Positions 52,284 to 61,782 are shown, numbered from the stretch's first letter. The stretch: 64,000 bases of DNA from Pseudotabrizicola alkalilacus (GCF_003443995.1 NZ_QWEY01000007.1:124001-188000), one strand, 5' to 3'. The notes: a model not told the origin generated them from the letters alone. Program-made: numbers and translations.

Positions 52284-53117
52284 TTACCTTAAGGACGCGA
52301 TGGGAACGGGGGTAAAGTCGGTATAAGCCTGATTTTCGCCGGTCATGCCCCAGACAAAGGCATAGGGCCCGGTGCCCGCGCCCATATGAATGGACCACGC
52401 GGGCGACAGCACCATATCGCCATTGGCAATGACCAGATGCCGGGTCTGATCCGGGCGGCCCATGAAATGCATCACCCGATCCTCAGCGCCCATGTCAAAG
52501 TAGCAATAGGCCTCCATCCGGCGCTCATGCAGATGCGGCGGCATGGTGTTCCACATGCTGCCCGGCGCAGGGTCGGTGATGCCCATCAGCAGCAGGCAGG
52601 ACGGCGACACCTCGGGGTGGATATACATCGCCAGACTGCGCACATTCGCCTTGGCCGGATCGCCCAATTGGATGTGCTTGGCCTGATCGCGCCGGATCAG
52701 CCGGGACGGGTGATCCGCCCCCGCTGGCACGGAGTTGAGGTAGAACCACGCCGGATGGGTGGCATCATCGCTGCGCATCTCCACCCGCTGCACGCCGCGC
52801 CCGATATACAGGATATCGCGGTTGGCCACGGCGTAATCGGTGCCATCCACCGTCACCACACCCGGCCCGCCCAGATTGGCAAGGCCGCCTTCGCGGGCCG
52901 AGAAAAAGAACTCCGTTCCCAGCTCCGCCCCATCGCCGAACACCAATGGCGCATCGGTCGGCACCGCGCCGCCAAGGATCATCCGGTCCACATGGGTATA
53001 GGTCAGCCGCAACGCGCCGGGGGTAAACGCGCCCTCGACCATGTAATCGGCGCGCAGCCGGTCGGTGGTTGCGGTCATCACATCGGCGGGGTTGCCGCCA
53101 TAGCGCACATCCATCAT
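52284..53117 (-). CDS. kduI: 5-keto-4-deoxyuronate isomerase KduI
   Basis: A 277-residue cupin-type isomerase, the normal length for KduI. Metal ligands are in MYIHPEVSPS (His) and MPPHLHERRMEAYCYFD (His, His, Glu), with MHMGAGT-like SIHMGAGTGPYAFVWGM near the end. It converts 4-deoxy-L-threo-5-hexosulose uronate to 3-deoxy-D-glycero-2,5-hexodiulosonate after unsaturated uronate is released by lyases and GH88/105 enzymes. The start forms an ATGA overlap with the GH105 stop. The KduD dehydrogenase for the next step is not nearby. Confidence 0.93.
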   Translation of the reverse strand: MMDVRYGGNPADVMTATTDRLRADYMVEGAFTPGALRLTYTHVDRMILGGAVPTDAPLVFGDGAELGTEFFFSAREGGLANLGGPGVVTVDGTDYAVANRDILYIGRGVQRVEMRSDDATHPAWFYLNSVPAGADHPSRLIRRDQAKHIQLGDPAKANVRSLAMYIHPEVSPSCLLLMGITDPAPGSMWNTMPPHLHERRMEAYCYFDMGAEDRVMHFMGRPDQTRHLVIANGDMVLSPAWSIHMGAGTGPYAFVWGMTGENQAYTDFTPVPIASLR

Positions 53118-54214
53118 GCCGCCGCCCCCTCTGTCACAAGCTGCCCCTCGGCCTCGACCAGACACAGGATCGCCAAGGCCTGTCCATAGCCGGTGGGCTG
53201 CAATGGGATGTCGCGGTAAAACTGCAGATCAGGCCCCATACGTGTGCCATAAGACACGTTTTGCACCGTGCCCTGATCGTCAATGTTCGCCAGCACCGCC
53301 TGCACGCCGCGCCATCCGGCCTCGGCCCAGTCCGGCCCGCCAATGCCCTGCCGCGCGGCCTTCAGCAGACCATAGGCAAAGCCTGCCGTGGCGCTGATCT
53401 CTTCATAGCTTTGCGGATCATCCAGCAGCGTGCGCCACGCCCCGCTGGCCGTCTGCAACGGCAGCAGCGCCTCAACCTGCGCCTTCAGCACTTCGGTCAG
53501 GTACAACCGCACCGAGCCCGGCAGATCGGGAATCTCGAACAGGTCCAGAATGCAGGCCGTGATCCAGGCATTGCCGCGTGCCCAGCGGGCGCGGGCAAAG
53601 TTGTGCCGACCGTCAAAGGTCCAGCCATGAAACCACAGCCCGGTTTCCGGGTCCGACAGATAGCGCGCATGCACCAGAAACTGCCGCACCGCCTCATCCA
53701 CCAGCTCCAGCCGACCCGAGGCATGACCATAGCGCGCCAGAAACAGCCCCGCCATGAACAGCGTGTCATCCCACATCTCGCCGGGGTTCACCTTGTCGGA
53801 CACATCATGCTGCAAGCCGCCCTCTGCCGTGCGCGGGGCATTGCGCATCAGCCGGTTGGCCCAATCGTCCAGCACCGGCTGCCAGCGCGGATCCTGGGTT
53901 TCCGACCACAGCAAGGCCAGCGCCAGCATCGGCGCGGTGGTGTTGATGTTCAGACCGGGCAGCCCCGCCGCCACATGCCGCGCATACCAGCCTTCGAGCA
54001 AGTCCTGCAAAGCCGGGTCACGGTGCCGCCGCCACAGCTGCGCCAGACCATAAAGACCAACCCCCTGCGGCCATTCCCAGCTGTCAAAACTGATGTAATC
54101 GCCAGCGGTCCCGTCAAGGTTGGGCTCGTCAAACTGGCCATCATGGCGCAGGTCGGTCAGACCTTGCACCAGTTGACGCAGCTTTTGCCTGATCTGATCA
54201 GCCTGTGGTCGCAT
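53114..54214 (-). CDS. GH105/GH88-type unsaturated glucuronyl/galacturonyl hydrolase
   Basis: A 366-residue alpha/alpha-barrel glycosidase. The catalytic Asp region is PGEMWDDTLFMAGLFLARYG, and ARWARGNAWITACILDL matches the family RGNGW segment. It hydrates the double bond of 4,5-unsaturated uronates at the non-reducing end of oligosaccharides. No signal peptide, so it acts after import. The start at 54214 follows GGGGAGGGGAG; a longer open frame upstream runs through the operator region and is ignored. It is the first gene of the seven-gene unit and lies opposite the LacI regulator. Confidence 0.9.
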   Translation of the reverse strand: MRPQADQIRQKLRQLVQGLTDLRHDGQFDEPNLDGTAGDYISFDSWEWPQGVGLYGLAQLWRRHRDPALQDLLEGWYARHVAAGLPGLNINTTAPMLALALLWSETQDPRWQPVLDDWANRLMRNAPRTAEGGLQHDVSDKVNPGEMWDDTLFMAGLFLARYGHASGRLELVDEAVRQFLVHARYLSDPETGLWFHGWTFDGRHNFARARWARGNAWITACILDLFEIPDLPGSVRLYLTEVLKAQVEALLPLQTASGAWRTLLDDPQSYEEISATAGFAYGLLKAARQGIGGPDWAEAGWRGVQAVLANIDDQGTVQNVSYGTRMGPDLQFYRDIPLQPTGYGQALAILCLVEAEGQLVTEGAAA

Positions 54215-54272
54215 CTCCCCTCCCCGGTCGATATTCAGGGGGCCGTTTTCAGCCCGTATCCAAATCATGACA

Positions 54273-54309
54273 GTGCAATTTTTTTGCACAACATGAAAAT
54301 TTTTTGCAT
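54273..54309. promoter_or_regulatory. Two tandem LacI-type operator palindromes
   Basis: Site 1, GTGCAATTTTTTTGCAC (54273-54289), is a perfect palindrome. Site 2, ATGAAAATTTTTTGCAT (54293-54309), matches it with one mismatched arm position. Their centres are 20 bases apart, about two helical turns. They lie in the 124-base gap between the divergent GH105 and LacI genes, and are AT-rich in a GC-rich region. Confidence 0.75.
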
Positions 54310-54338
54310 AATGTGGCGGCAGACAGAAAAGGTGCCCC

Positions 54339-55400
54339 ATGCAAACCATCCCACCGGGAAAAAGCGGTAAACCCAGCCGGCGGATCAGGCTGGACGATCT
54401 GGCGACAGCCTGCGGCGTCTCGATTGCCACGGTGTCACGCGCCCTGTCCGGTGCGCCGGGGGTGCGGCCGGAAGTGGTCGAGAGAATCCAGCGCAAGGCG
54501 CAAGAGTTCCGCTATGCCCTGCCCTCGACCCTTGCCGGTCAGCGCCTGCTGATTCTCGCCAGCCCCGCCGCGATGGAGGATTATGCCCGCAGCCAGTTCA
54601 CTCTGAACGTGATGCAGGGCATCGAGGAACGGGTGCGGCTGTTGCGGGCCGAACTGGTCACCCAAGCCATCACCTCAACCGAGCAAGAGCGGCAGACCCT
54701 GGCCGAGGCTGCCGCCGATCCACGGGTGGCGGGCCTTTTGTTCCTGACGCTGGATGACGAAGACATGCTGACCGCCGCCCGCTCATCGCGCAAGCCGGTG
54801 GTGCTGGTCAATGGCGATGACCCGTTGATGCAGCTGTCCTCGGTGGCACCCTCCAACCGGGCCGCCGCCGCCATGGCGACCGATTACCTGATGCGGCTGG
54901 GCCACCGCCGTATCCTGTTTCTCAGCCATCGGGGCCGCCGCACCATCGAGCGCCGGGTCGAGGGCTGGCGCGACCGGATGACCGCAGGCGGTACTGTGCT
55001 GGACCCCGATCTGCAGATGGATCTCAGCGACTGGCTGCCCGACCGCGCCGCCGAGGCGCTGAAAGCCAGGATCAGCGCGCGGGGCGTCGATTTCACCGCC
55101 GTGCTTTGCGCCAGTGACAGTCTGGCTTTGGGCGCGCTTCAAGGGCTTGCCGCCCTTGGGCTGTCGGTGCCGGGGGATGTGTCGGTGCTGGGCATGGACG
55201 GGCTGGCGCAGGGCGCATTTTTCACACCACCGCTGACCGCACTGGAAATCCCGATGCAGCACATCGGCGCCACCGCCGTCGATCTGGTCCGCGACCTGAG
55301 CCTCGGCACCCATATGCCCGCCCGCCGCATCGAACTGGCCTGCCGTCTGGTCGAACGCAAATCCTGCGGCCCGGTCAAGGCTGGCAAAACCACGCCGTAA
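54339..55400 (+). CDS. LacI-family transcriptional regulator of the uronate locus
   Basis: A 353-residue repressor-type regulator. The helix-turn-helix is IRLDDLATACGVSIATVSRALSG (residues ~16-38), followed by the hinge and a periplasmic-binding-protein-like sensor domain (RLLILASPAAMEDYARSQFT through LHVSVLGMDGLAQGAFF). It is divergent from the GH105-kduI-ABC operon, with two palindromes in between; it probably represses that operon and itself until an uronate inducer binds. Confidence 0.92.
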   Translation: MQTIPPGKSGKPSRRIRLDDLATACGVSIATVSRALSGAPGVRPEVVERIQRKAQEFRYALPSTLAGQRLLILASPAAMEDYARSQFTLNVMQGIEERVRLLRAELVTQAITSTEQERQTLAEAAADPRVAGLLFLTLDDEDMLTAARSSRKPVVLVNGDDPLMQLSSVAPSNRAAAAMATDYLMRLGHRRILFLSHRGRRTIERRVEGWRDRMTAGGTVLDPDLQMDLSDWLPDRAAEALKARISARGVDFTAVLCASDSLALGALQGLAALGLSVPGDVSVLGMDGLAQGAFFTPPLTALEIPMQHIGATAVDLVRDLSLGTHMPARRIELACRLVERKSCGPVKAGKTTP

Positions 55401-55462
55401 AGCCTTGATGCCCTGCGCGTGTACACTTGCACCGGCAGCATTTGGCAGGACCGTCCGACGGA

Positions 55463-56344
55463 TCACTCAGCGATCCGCCGCGCCTCTTCCATCAGTGCGA
55501 CGATCAGCGGCGTCGGCGGGTCGCGCTGTGCCGCGATCAACCCGACCAGATGCTCGGCCTCCGGCGCGACGATGGGCACCGCCTTGACCGCGCCCGAGCG
55601 GGCAAACAGATCCGCCAGCGCCTTGGGCAGGATCGACACCCAGTGCCCGGTCGCCACATGCGCCATCAGCGCGATGGTGGAGTTCGACTCCACCGCCGGC
55701 TCCGCCCGCACCCCGGCCTCGGCCAGATGCTGGTTGATGATCCTCCGGTTCTGCATATCCCCGGTCAGCAGGCACAGTGGCAGCCCCCCCAGTTCCGCCC
55801 ATTCCACCTGCGCCCGCGCTGCCAACTGCGTCCCCGGCGCGCAGACCAGACGATAAAACTCGACGTAAAGCGGCTGGCGCAACACCCGCCCCAGCGGCTC
55901 ATTGTCCAGATAGGTAATCCCCGCCTCCAGCTCCAGCCGCTCGATCCCGTCCAGAATCTCGGCACTGGTGCGCGACAGGATGGTGACCGACACCGCCGGA
56001 TGGCGCTGCGTGAACGGCGTGGTCAGCTGCGCCACCACCGGCAATGCCGTGGGGATCACCCCGATCCGCAAATTCCCCGCCAACCCCTTTTTGACCGACC
56101 GCATCTCGTCGCGCAACGCCCGCGCTTCGGCCACAATCCCCTGCGCCCGCTCCAGCACGCGCTGCCCCTCCGGCGTCAGCCCTTGGTAGCGCGAGCCGCG
56201 AAACACCAGCTGCACCCCCATATGCTCCTCCAGCTGCTTGATTGCCGCCGAAAGCGAGGGCTGCGTCACCCCGCAAACCTCCGCCGCCCGCCCAAAATGC
56301 CGCGCACGGGCCAGTGCTATGAACATCTCCAGCTTATCAATCAT
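55463..56344 (-). CDS. LysR-family transcriptional regulator
   Basis: A 293-residue regulator. The N-terminal winged helix-turn-helix is LEMFIALARARHFGRAAEVCGVTQPSLSAAIKQLEEHMGVQLVFRGSR, and the effector domain begins at LRIGVIPTALPVVAQL. The ATG at 56344 is used rather than a GTG three codons earlier. LysR proteins usually control a divergent neighbour, but there is no divergent gene here: the repeat element and the adenine deaminase gene (same direction) lie upstream. The target is unknown. Confidence 0.9.
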   Translation of the reverse strand: MIDKLEMFIALARARHFGRAAEVCGVTQPSLSAAIKQLEEHMGVQLVFRGSRYQGLTPEGQRVLERAQGIVAEARALRDEMRSVKKGLAGNLRIGVIPTALPVVAQLTTPFTQRHPAVSVTILSRTSAEILDGIERLELEAGITYLDNEPLGRVLRQPLYVEFYRLVCAPGTQLAARAQVEWAELGGLPLCLLTGDMQNRRIINQHLAEAGVRAEPAVESNSTIALMAHVATGHWVSILPKALADLFARSGAVKAVPIVAPEAEHLVGLIAAQRDPPTPLIVALMEEARRIAE

Positions 56345-56358
56345 GCGCCGCACCGCGG

Positions 56359-56475
56359 TTTGCTGCTTGCCAAATACTCCCGCCGGAGGCCCCGGCCCGC
56401 CCAGCGCGCGCCGCCCGGCGCACGCGCGCGGCAGCGCGGCCGAGCGGGGGCTCGATGCCCCCCGAGGCCGCCCCC
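56359..56475 (-). repeat. GC-hairpin repeat, copy 4, expanded
   Basis: On the minus strand a hairpin (GGGGGC/GCCCCC arms at 56446-56451 and 56457-56462) leads through about 60 bases of GC-rich sequence into the conserved tail GGGAGTATTTGGCAAGCAGC (ending at 56359). The tail differs by one base in 24 from copy 1 (1720-1743). It fills the gap between the lysR start and the end of the adenine deaminase gene. Confidence 0.75.
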
Positions 56476-56483
56476 GTTACAGG

Positions 56484-58196
56484 TCACGGCATCACCTCGA
56501 ACCGGTCCACATCCACCATCCCCATATCGGTGATTTTCAGATGCGGGATCACCGGCAGGCACAGGAAGGCCAGCTGTAAAAACGGCTCTTCCAGCGCCAC
56601 CCCCAGCCCCTTTGCCGCCGCCCGCAGCGTGATCAGCGCGTCCCGCACCGTCTCGAACGGCTCCAGAGACATCAGGCCCGCCACCGGCAACGCCAGTTCG
56701 GCCAGCACCCGCCCGCCCTCAACCACCACGAACCCGCCCTCGATCTCGCCCAGCCGGTTCGCCGCCAGCGCCATATCGGCGTAATCCGCCCCAACCACCG
56801 CGATGTTGTGATGGTCATGGCAGACGGTTGACGCAATCGCGCCGCGTTGCAGGCCAAATCCTTTCACAAAGCCGGTCGCCATGTTGCCATTCACCCCGTG
56901 CCGCTCGATCACCGCGATCTTGACCAGATCGCGGGCAAGATCGGGCCGCTTGTCGCCATCCTCGGGCGCGATCTCAAAGCTCAGGTGTTCGGTGATGATC
57001 TTGCCCGGCAGGATGCCGATCACCGGCGTCTCAACGCGGTTGCCGCCGGTGCGGAAATCGCCTGCCACCACCCGCCGCGCCTTGACCGAGTGCCGGGCAA
57101 CGGGGGCCACCGTGCCGCGCGCGGTAAAGGCCGCCGCATCCGCCACCACGCCGCCCGCCAGCACCATGCTGGCATGACAGCCCTCCAGCGTGTCGATCAC
57201 CGCAATATCCGCGCGTTTGCCAGGCGCGATCAGCCCGCGATCCTTCAGCCCGAACGCCTCTGCCGCCGACAGGCTGGCCGCGCGGTAGACCGCCAGCGGC
57301 GGGCAGCCAAGGCCGATCAGGGTGCGGATCATGTAATCCAGATGGCCATGCTCGGCGATGTCCAGCGGGTTGCGGTCATCTGTACACAGGCACAGATAGG
57401 GCGCATGCCGCTCGGTCAGCAGCGGCGCCAGCGCCTGCAGATCCTTGCTGACTGATCCTTCGCGGATCAGCACCCGCATCCCCTTGCGCAGCTTTTCCAG
57501 CCCTTCCTCGGCGGTGGTCGCCTCATGCTCGGTGCGGATGCCCGCGCTGATATAGCCGTTCAGATCGTTGCCGCGCAGCAGCGGCGCGTGGCCGTCGATG
57601 TGGCGGCCCTGCCAGCCCTCCAGCTTGGCCATGCAACCTGCATCCTGCATCAGCACACCGGGAAAGTTCATGAACTCCGCCAGCCCGATGCCGCGCGGAT
57701 GGTCGCGCAATGGCAACAGATCCGCCGCTTCCAGCCGTGCCCCTGCAGTTTCCATATGGGTCGATGGCACGCAGGAAGACAGCTGCACCCGGATATCCAT
57801 CAGACAGTGCAAGGATGCCTCAAGAAAGTATTCCACCCCCTTGATCCCACAGACATTTGCAATCTCATGTGGGTCGCAGATCGCCGTCGTCACCCCGCGT
57901 GGGGTCACGCAACGGTCAAACTCAAACGGCGTGACCAGCGAGGATTCGATATGCAGATGGGTGTCGATAAACCCCGGCGCCAGAATTTTTCCGGACACAT
58001 CCAGCTCACGCTGCCCGGCGTATTCGCCGAACACCCCGACGATGGTATCGCCGCAGATCGCCACATCGCTTTGCACCAGATCGCCGGTGATCAGGTCAAA
58101 CACCCGCCCCCCTTTGAGCACCAGATCGGCAGGGGCCGCGCCGCGACCTTGGGTGATGCGACGGGACAGCGGGGCTTTGGGGGCGATATGGGACAT
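56484..58196 (-). CDS. ade: Adenine deaminase
   Basis: A 570-residue amidohydrolase of the Ade/YicP type. The metal-binding motif is [16 protein letters not shown], with [13 protein letters not shown], then [11 protein letters not shown]-like [17 protein letters not shown] and [18 protein letters not shown]. It deaminates adenine to hypoxanthine with release of ammonia, in purine salvage or nitrogen scavenging. It has a typical two-part layout: amidohydrolase barrel to ~residue 370 and the adenine-deaminase C-terminal domain after that. It is divergent from the DMT transporter, which might be a purine exporter, but this is only proximity. Confidence 0.94.
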   Translation of the reverse strand: MSHIAPKAPLSRRITQGRGAAPADLVLKGGRVFDLITGDLVQSDVAICGDTIVGVFGEYAGQRELDVSGKILAPGFIDTHLHIESSLVTPFEFDRCVTPRGVTTAICDPHEIANVCGIKGVEYFLEASLHCLMDIRVQLSSCVPSTHMETAGARLEAADLLPLRDHPRGIGLAEFMNFPGVLMQDAGCMAKLEGWQGRHIDGHAPLLRGNDLNGYISAGIRTEHEATTAEEGLEKLRKGMRVLIREGSVSKDLQALAPLLTERHAPYLCLCTDDRNPLDIAEHGHLDYMIRTLIGLGCPPLAVYRAASLSAAEAFGLKDRGLIAPGKRADIAVIDTLEGCHASMVLAGGVVADAAAFTARGTVAPVARHSVKARRVVAGDFRTGGNRVETPVIGILPGKIITEHLSFEIAPEDGDKRPDLARDLVKIAVIERHGVNGNMATGFVKGFGLQRGAIASTVCHDHHNIAVVGADYADMALAANRLGEIEGGFVVVEGGRVLAELALPVAGLMSLEPFETVRDALITLRAAAKGLGVALEEPFLQLAFLCLPVIPHLKITDMGMVDVDRFEVMP

Positions 58197-58270
58197 GGGG
58201 CGACTCCTTTGGCCCCAGCAAATCAGACCCGCCGCCGACAGGGAAGCCGCGATTGCGCCGGGTGTCCTCA

Positions 58271-58297
58271 GCCGGATTGTGCCGGGGACAATCCGGC
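58271..58297 (+). other. Perfect 10-bp hairpin in the DMT transporter leader
   Basis: GCCGGATTGT (58271-58280) and ACAATCCGGC (58288-58297) form a perfect stem with a 7-base loop, 30 bases before the transporter ATG, followed by CCCC rather than T-residues. It could be an attenuator, a translational element or a regulator site; no known family was recognised. Confidence 0.5.
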
Positions 58298-58327
58298 CCC
58301 TTGCGGGCCTGCGCCATCCCCGCCACC

Positions 58328-59257
58328 ATGGACCGCATGAATCCGTTGCGCGGCATAGCCCTTAAGATCATTTCGGTCCTGTTGTTCATCACGATGTCGG
58401 CGATGATCAAGGCGACATCTGAGCATATTCCGCCGGGCGAGGCGGTGTTTTTCCGCTCGTTCTTTGCCATCCCGGTCATCCTGATCTGGCTGATGTGGCG
58501 GCGTGAATTGTCAACCGGCCTGCGTACCCGCAACCCGTTCGGTCATTTCTGGCGCGGGCTGATGGGCACCATGGGGATGGGGCTTGGCTTTGCCGCCCTT
58601 GCCTATCTGCCGCTGCCCGAGGTCACTGCCATCGGCTATACCGCGCCCCTGCTGACGGTCATCTTTGCCGCGATGTTTCTGGGCGAAGAGGTGCGTGCCT
58701 TCCGCATCACTTGCGTTGTGCTGGGGATGGCCGGTGTGCTGATCATCGTCTCGCCGCGCCTGAGCGTGCTGAACAGCGGTGCCAACCCCGCCGAAGCCTT
58801 TGGTGCGATGATGGTGCTGAGCAGCGCGGTGTTTTCTGCGCTGGCACAGGTGTTTGTGCGCAAACTGGTGCAGACGGAACAGACCGCAACCATCGTGTTC
58901 TGGTTCTCGGTCACGGCCACCCTGCTGTCTCTGGTCACCCTGCCCTATGGCTGGGTTGTACCCACCGGGACCGAGGCGGCGCTGCTGGTCACCGCCGGGC
59001 TGATCGGCGGGCTGGGGCAGATTTTCCTGACCTCCTCTTACCGCAGCGCCGATGCCTCGGTCATTGCGCCGTTTGACTATGTTTCGATGCTGTTCGCCTT
59101 GCTGTTCGGCTGGTTCTTCTTTTCCGAAGTGCCGACCGTGACCATGCTGGCCGGGGCGGCGCTGGTCATCACCGCCGGCGTGCTGATCATCTGGCGCGAG
59201 CGCAAACTGGGGCTGGAGCGCGCCCGCCAACGCAAGGCGATGCCACCGGGGACGTGA
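58328..59257 (+). CDS. EamA/DMT-superfamily drug-metabolite transporter
   Basis: A 309-residue membrane protein with ten hydrophobic helices in two EamA repeats. Family blocks are [19 protein letters not shown] and [30 protein letters not shown] in the first repeat, and [27 protein letters not shown] in the second, followed by a basic cytoplasmic tail. Such proteins export or import small metabolites by proton coupling. It converges on the kinase gene of the Frc system. The start at 58328 is preferred; 58337 is an alternative. Confidence 0.9.
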   Translation: MDRMNPLRGIALKIISVLLFITMSAMIKATSEHIPPGEAVFFRSFFAIPVILIWLMWRRELSTGLRTRNPFGHFWRGLMGTMGMGLGFAALAYLPLPEVTAIGYTAPLLTVIFAAMFLGEEVRAFRITCVVLGMAGVLIIVSPRLSVLNSGANPAEAFGAMMVLSSAVFSALAQVFVRKLVQTEQTATIVFWFSVTATLLSLVTLPYGWVVPTGTEAALLVTAGLIGGLGQIFLTSSYRSADASVIAPFDYVSMLFALLFGWFFFSEVPTVTMLAGAALVITAGVLIIWRERKLGLERARQRKAMPPGT

Positions 59258-59279
59258 CCGGCCTGACAGGGCGTGCTGG

Positions 59280-59888
59280 TCAGGACCAGCGCACCGCAAC
59301 ATCAGCCGGGCGTGAGCCTGCAATGGTGCGGCGGATGTTGGGCATATCGTTGCCATCAATCCATGCCCGCGCCTGTTCAGGGGTTTTGCCGTGGTGCAGC
59401 CAGCGCTGCATCAACCGCCGATCCAGTTCGGTTTCAGGCACGTCGATCCAGACGGTCAGGTCAAAGGCATGGTGCAGCGCTTGCCATGGCCCCTCCTGCA
59501 GCAGCAGGTAATTGCCCTCGACCACCAGAAACCTGTCGGCGGGCCCGACCACGTCGGCGGCGGCGCGGGACAGTTCCCTCTCCCGGTCAAACACCGGGAT
59601 CGCCACCTCGTCCTCATCGCGCAAACGGCGGATCAGGGTGAGGAAGCCCTGCACATCAAAGGTCTCGGGCGCGCCCTTGCGCGCGCGCAGACCTCGGGCA
59701 TTCAGCACCGCATCGTCATAGTGAAACCCGTCCATCGGCACCACGCGCGCGCCCGAGCCAAGAGCCGTCACCACCGCTTCGGCGAGGGTGGATTTGCCCG
59801 CGCCGGGTGGCCCGGCAAGGGCGGTCAGAAACCGCCCCTGCCCCTCTGCGCGCGACCGGATCAGATCGGCCAGACCTTCGGGCGTCAT
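59280..59888 (-). CDS. frcK: P-loop sugar kinase of the Frc operon (FrcK-like)
   Basis: A 202-residue P-loop kinase. The Walker A motif is AGPPGAGKSTLAEAV, then VPMDGFHYDDAVLNARGL with the nucleotide-binding Asp, and DRFLVVEGNYLLLQEGPW. This matches the uridine-kinase-like group to which FrcK belongs. It is presumed to phosphorylate the imported sugar. It is the last gene of the frcB-C-A-K unit and overlaps frcA by 4 bases (ATGA). The naming rests on this operon order, not on a database comparison. Confidence 0.82.
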   Translation of the reverse strand: MTPEGLADLIRSRAEGQGRFLTALAGPPGAGKSTLAEAVVTALGSGARVVPMDGFHYDDAVLNARGLRARKGAPETFDVQGFLTLIRRLRDEDEVAIPVFDRERELSRAAADVVGPADRFLVVEGNYLLLQEGPWQALHHAFDLTVWIDVPETELDRRLMQRWLHHGKTPEQARAWIDGNDMPNIRRTIAGSRPADVAVRWS

Positions 59889-60661
59889 GCCGGTTCTGCC
59901 ACGCCTTCGGGCAGTTTCGCCCCGGTCATGAACGCCACCGCATCTGACATCGAGTAATCGCCCGGCTTGATCACACACAGCCGCTTGCCCAACCGGTGAA
60001 TGTGGATGCGGTCCGCCACTTCGAACACATGCGGCATGTTGTGACTGATCAGGATGATCGGAATCCCGCGCGAACGGACATCGCGGATCAGCTCCAGCAC
60101 CCGGCGCGATTCCTTGACACCCAGCGCTGCCGTCGGCTCGTCGAGGATCACCACCTTGGAGCCGAACGCCGCTGCCCGCGCCACCGCCACGCCTTGGCGC
60201 TGGCCACCCGACAGGGTTTCCACCGCCTGATTGATGTTCTGGATCGTCATCAGACCCAGCTCATTCAGCTTTTCGCGGGCGAATTTCTCCATCCGCGGGC
60301 GGTCCAGCTTGCGGAACACCGAGCCCATGAGCCCTGGTGCGCGCAATTCGCGGCCCATGAACATGTTATCGGCAATCGACAGGGCGGGCGACATCGCGAG
60401 GGTCTGATACACTGTCTCGATCCCCGCCGCGCGGGCCTCGATCGGGGTAGAGAACCGGATTGGCTTTCCCTCCAGCATGATCTCGCCCTCATCCGGGATC
60501 ACCGCGCCCGAAATCGCTTTGATCAGCGTCGATTTCCCGGCCCCGTTGTCGCCGATCACGGCAAGAATTTCACCCGGATAGAGGTCAAAGTCGCAGTGAT
60601 CCAGCGCCGTGACCTTGCCGTAGCGTTTGACAAGGTTAGTCCCTTTGAGAAGCGGTTCCAT
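59885..60661 (-). CDS. frcA: Sugar ABC importer ATPase (FrcA-like)
   Basis: A 258-residue single-domain ATPase: Walker A GDNGAGKSTLIKAI, signature LSGGQRQGVAVARAAAFG, Walker B VVILDEPTAALGV. Half-size ATPases with a permease of this type are characteristic of the Frc system, in contrast to the fused RbsA. It overlaps the frcC stop by one base. A longer open frame upstream is ignored because MEPLLKGTN is preceded by AAAGGG. Confidence 0.9.
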   Translation of the reverse strand: MEPLLKGTNLVKRYGKVTALDHCDFDLYPGEILAVIGDNGAGKSTLIKAISGAVIPDEGEIMLEGKPIRFSTPIEARAAGIETVYQTLAMSPALSIADNMFMGRELRAPGLMGSVFRKLDRPRMEKFAREKLNELGLMTIQNINQAVETLSGGQRQGVAVARAAAFGSKVVILDEPTAALGVKESRRVLELIRDVRSRGIPIILISHNMPHVFEVADRIHIHRLGKRLCVIKPGDYSMSDAVAFMTGAKLPEGVAEPA

Positions 60662-61731
60662 CAGCTTGCCACCTTTCTGATCCACTGATCCACGGCGACC
60701 GCAAAGATGATCAGCACGCCGATGAGAAAGAACGTCCATTGCGGGTCGGTGCCCACCAGCCGCAGGCCCATCTCGAACACGCCCACGATCAGCGCACCAA
60801 AGAACATGCCGACGATGCTGCCACGCCCGCCAAACAGCGAGATGCCCCCGATCACCACAGCCGTGATCGACTGGATATTGCCCAGCTGCCCGGTCGATGC
60901 GGTCGGCGAGACCGAACCGAAGCGCCCGATCATCACCCAGCCCGCGACGGCGCAGAAAAACCCGGCCAGCGCATAGACCTGGATCAGCACCTTGCCGGTC
61001 GGAACTCCCGCCAGCTCCGCGGCCTGCGGATCATCGCCGGTGGCATAGACATGCCGGCCCCAGGCGGTGCTGCGCAGCACATAAGACATGATGGCCACGA
61101 GCGCGATCATGAGGAACACCGCATACAGGATCTTGATCCCGCCGGGCTGGATCGACCCGCCCCAGAACTGCAGCGCCGGAGCGGTGGCCGCGATATCAGA
61201 CGATCGTATCGTCTCGTTAGCTGAAAAGATGAAGTTGGCGGCCAGCAGGATCTGCCATGTGCCAAGGGTCGCGATGAAAGGCGGCAGCTTCATCTTGGCA
61301 ATCAGCAGCCCGTTGACCGCACCCATTGCCGTGCCAAGGATCAGGCCGATCACGATGGCAATTTCGGCCGGAACGCCATAGCGGAACGTTGCCTGCCCCA
61401 TCAGCACCGAGGAAAACACCGCAATCGCACCAACCGACAGGTCGATGCCGGCAGTCAGAATGACGATGGTCTGCGCGCAGCCAAGAATGCCGACGATGGC
61501 GATCTGTTGCAGGATCACCGACAACGTGCCCGCCTTGAAGAAATTCTCGGCAAGAACACCGAACACCAGCAAGGCCACCATCAGCACAATCATCGGCACC
61601 GCCGAAGGTGTCTGGTGCAGCCAGTGTTGCAGCCGCTTCAGTTGGCTTTTCTCTTCGTGGAATTCGGCCACCTTTTCCGAGGCGCCTTTCAGGCCCTCTT
61701 CAAAGCTGGAAGCCGTTTTTGCATCCGTCAT
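60661..61731 (-). CDS. frcC: Sugar ABC permease (FrcC-like)
   Basis: A 356-residue permease of the BPD-transp-2 (RbsC-like) family, with about ten hydrophobic helices and the family blocks GIDLSVGAIAVFSSV, GAVNGLLIAKMKLPPFIATLGTWQIL and SLFGGRGSIVGMFFGALIVGVFEMGLRLV. It has a ~50-residue cytoplasmic N-terminal extension (FEEGLKGASEKVAEFHEEK) that is longer than in RbsC. The start at 61731 lacks the upstream seven residues of the open frame. A hairpin separates it from frcB. Confidence 0.9.
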   Translation of the reverse strand: MTDAKTASSFEEGLKGASEKVAEFHEEKSQLKRLQHWLHQTPSAVPMIVLMVALLVFGVLAENFFKAGTLSVILQQIAIVGILGCAQTIVILTAGIDLSVGAIAVFSSVLMGQATFRYGVPAEIAIVIGLILGTAMGAVNGLLIAKMKLPPFIATLGTWQILLAANFIFSANETIRSSDIAATAPALQFWGGSIQPGGIKILYAVFLMIALVAIMSYVLRSTAWGRHVYATGDDPQAAELAGVPTGKVLIQVYALAGFFCAVAGWVMIGRFGSVSPTASTGQLGNIQSITAVVIGGISLFGGRGSIVGMFFGALIVGVFEMGLRLVGTDPQWTFFLIGVLIIFAVAVDQWIRKVAS

Positions 61732-61782
61732 GTCATTCCCCTCCCCCGGCACAGCGGGTCGTGGCTGTGCGATGGCTATGAC

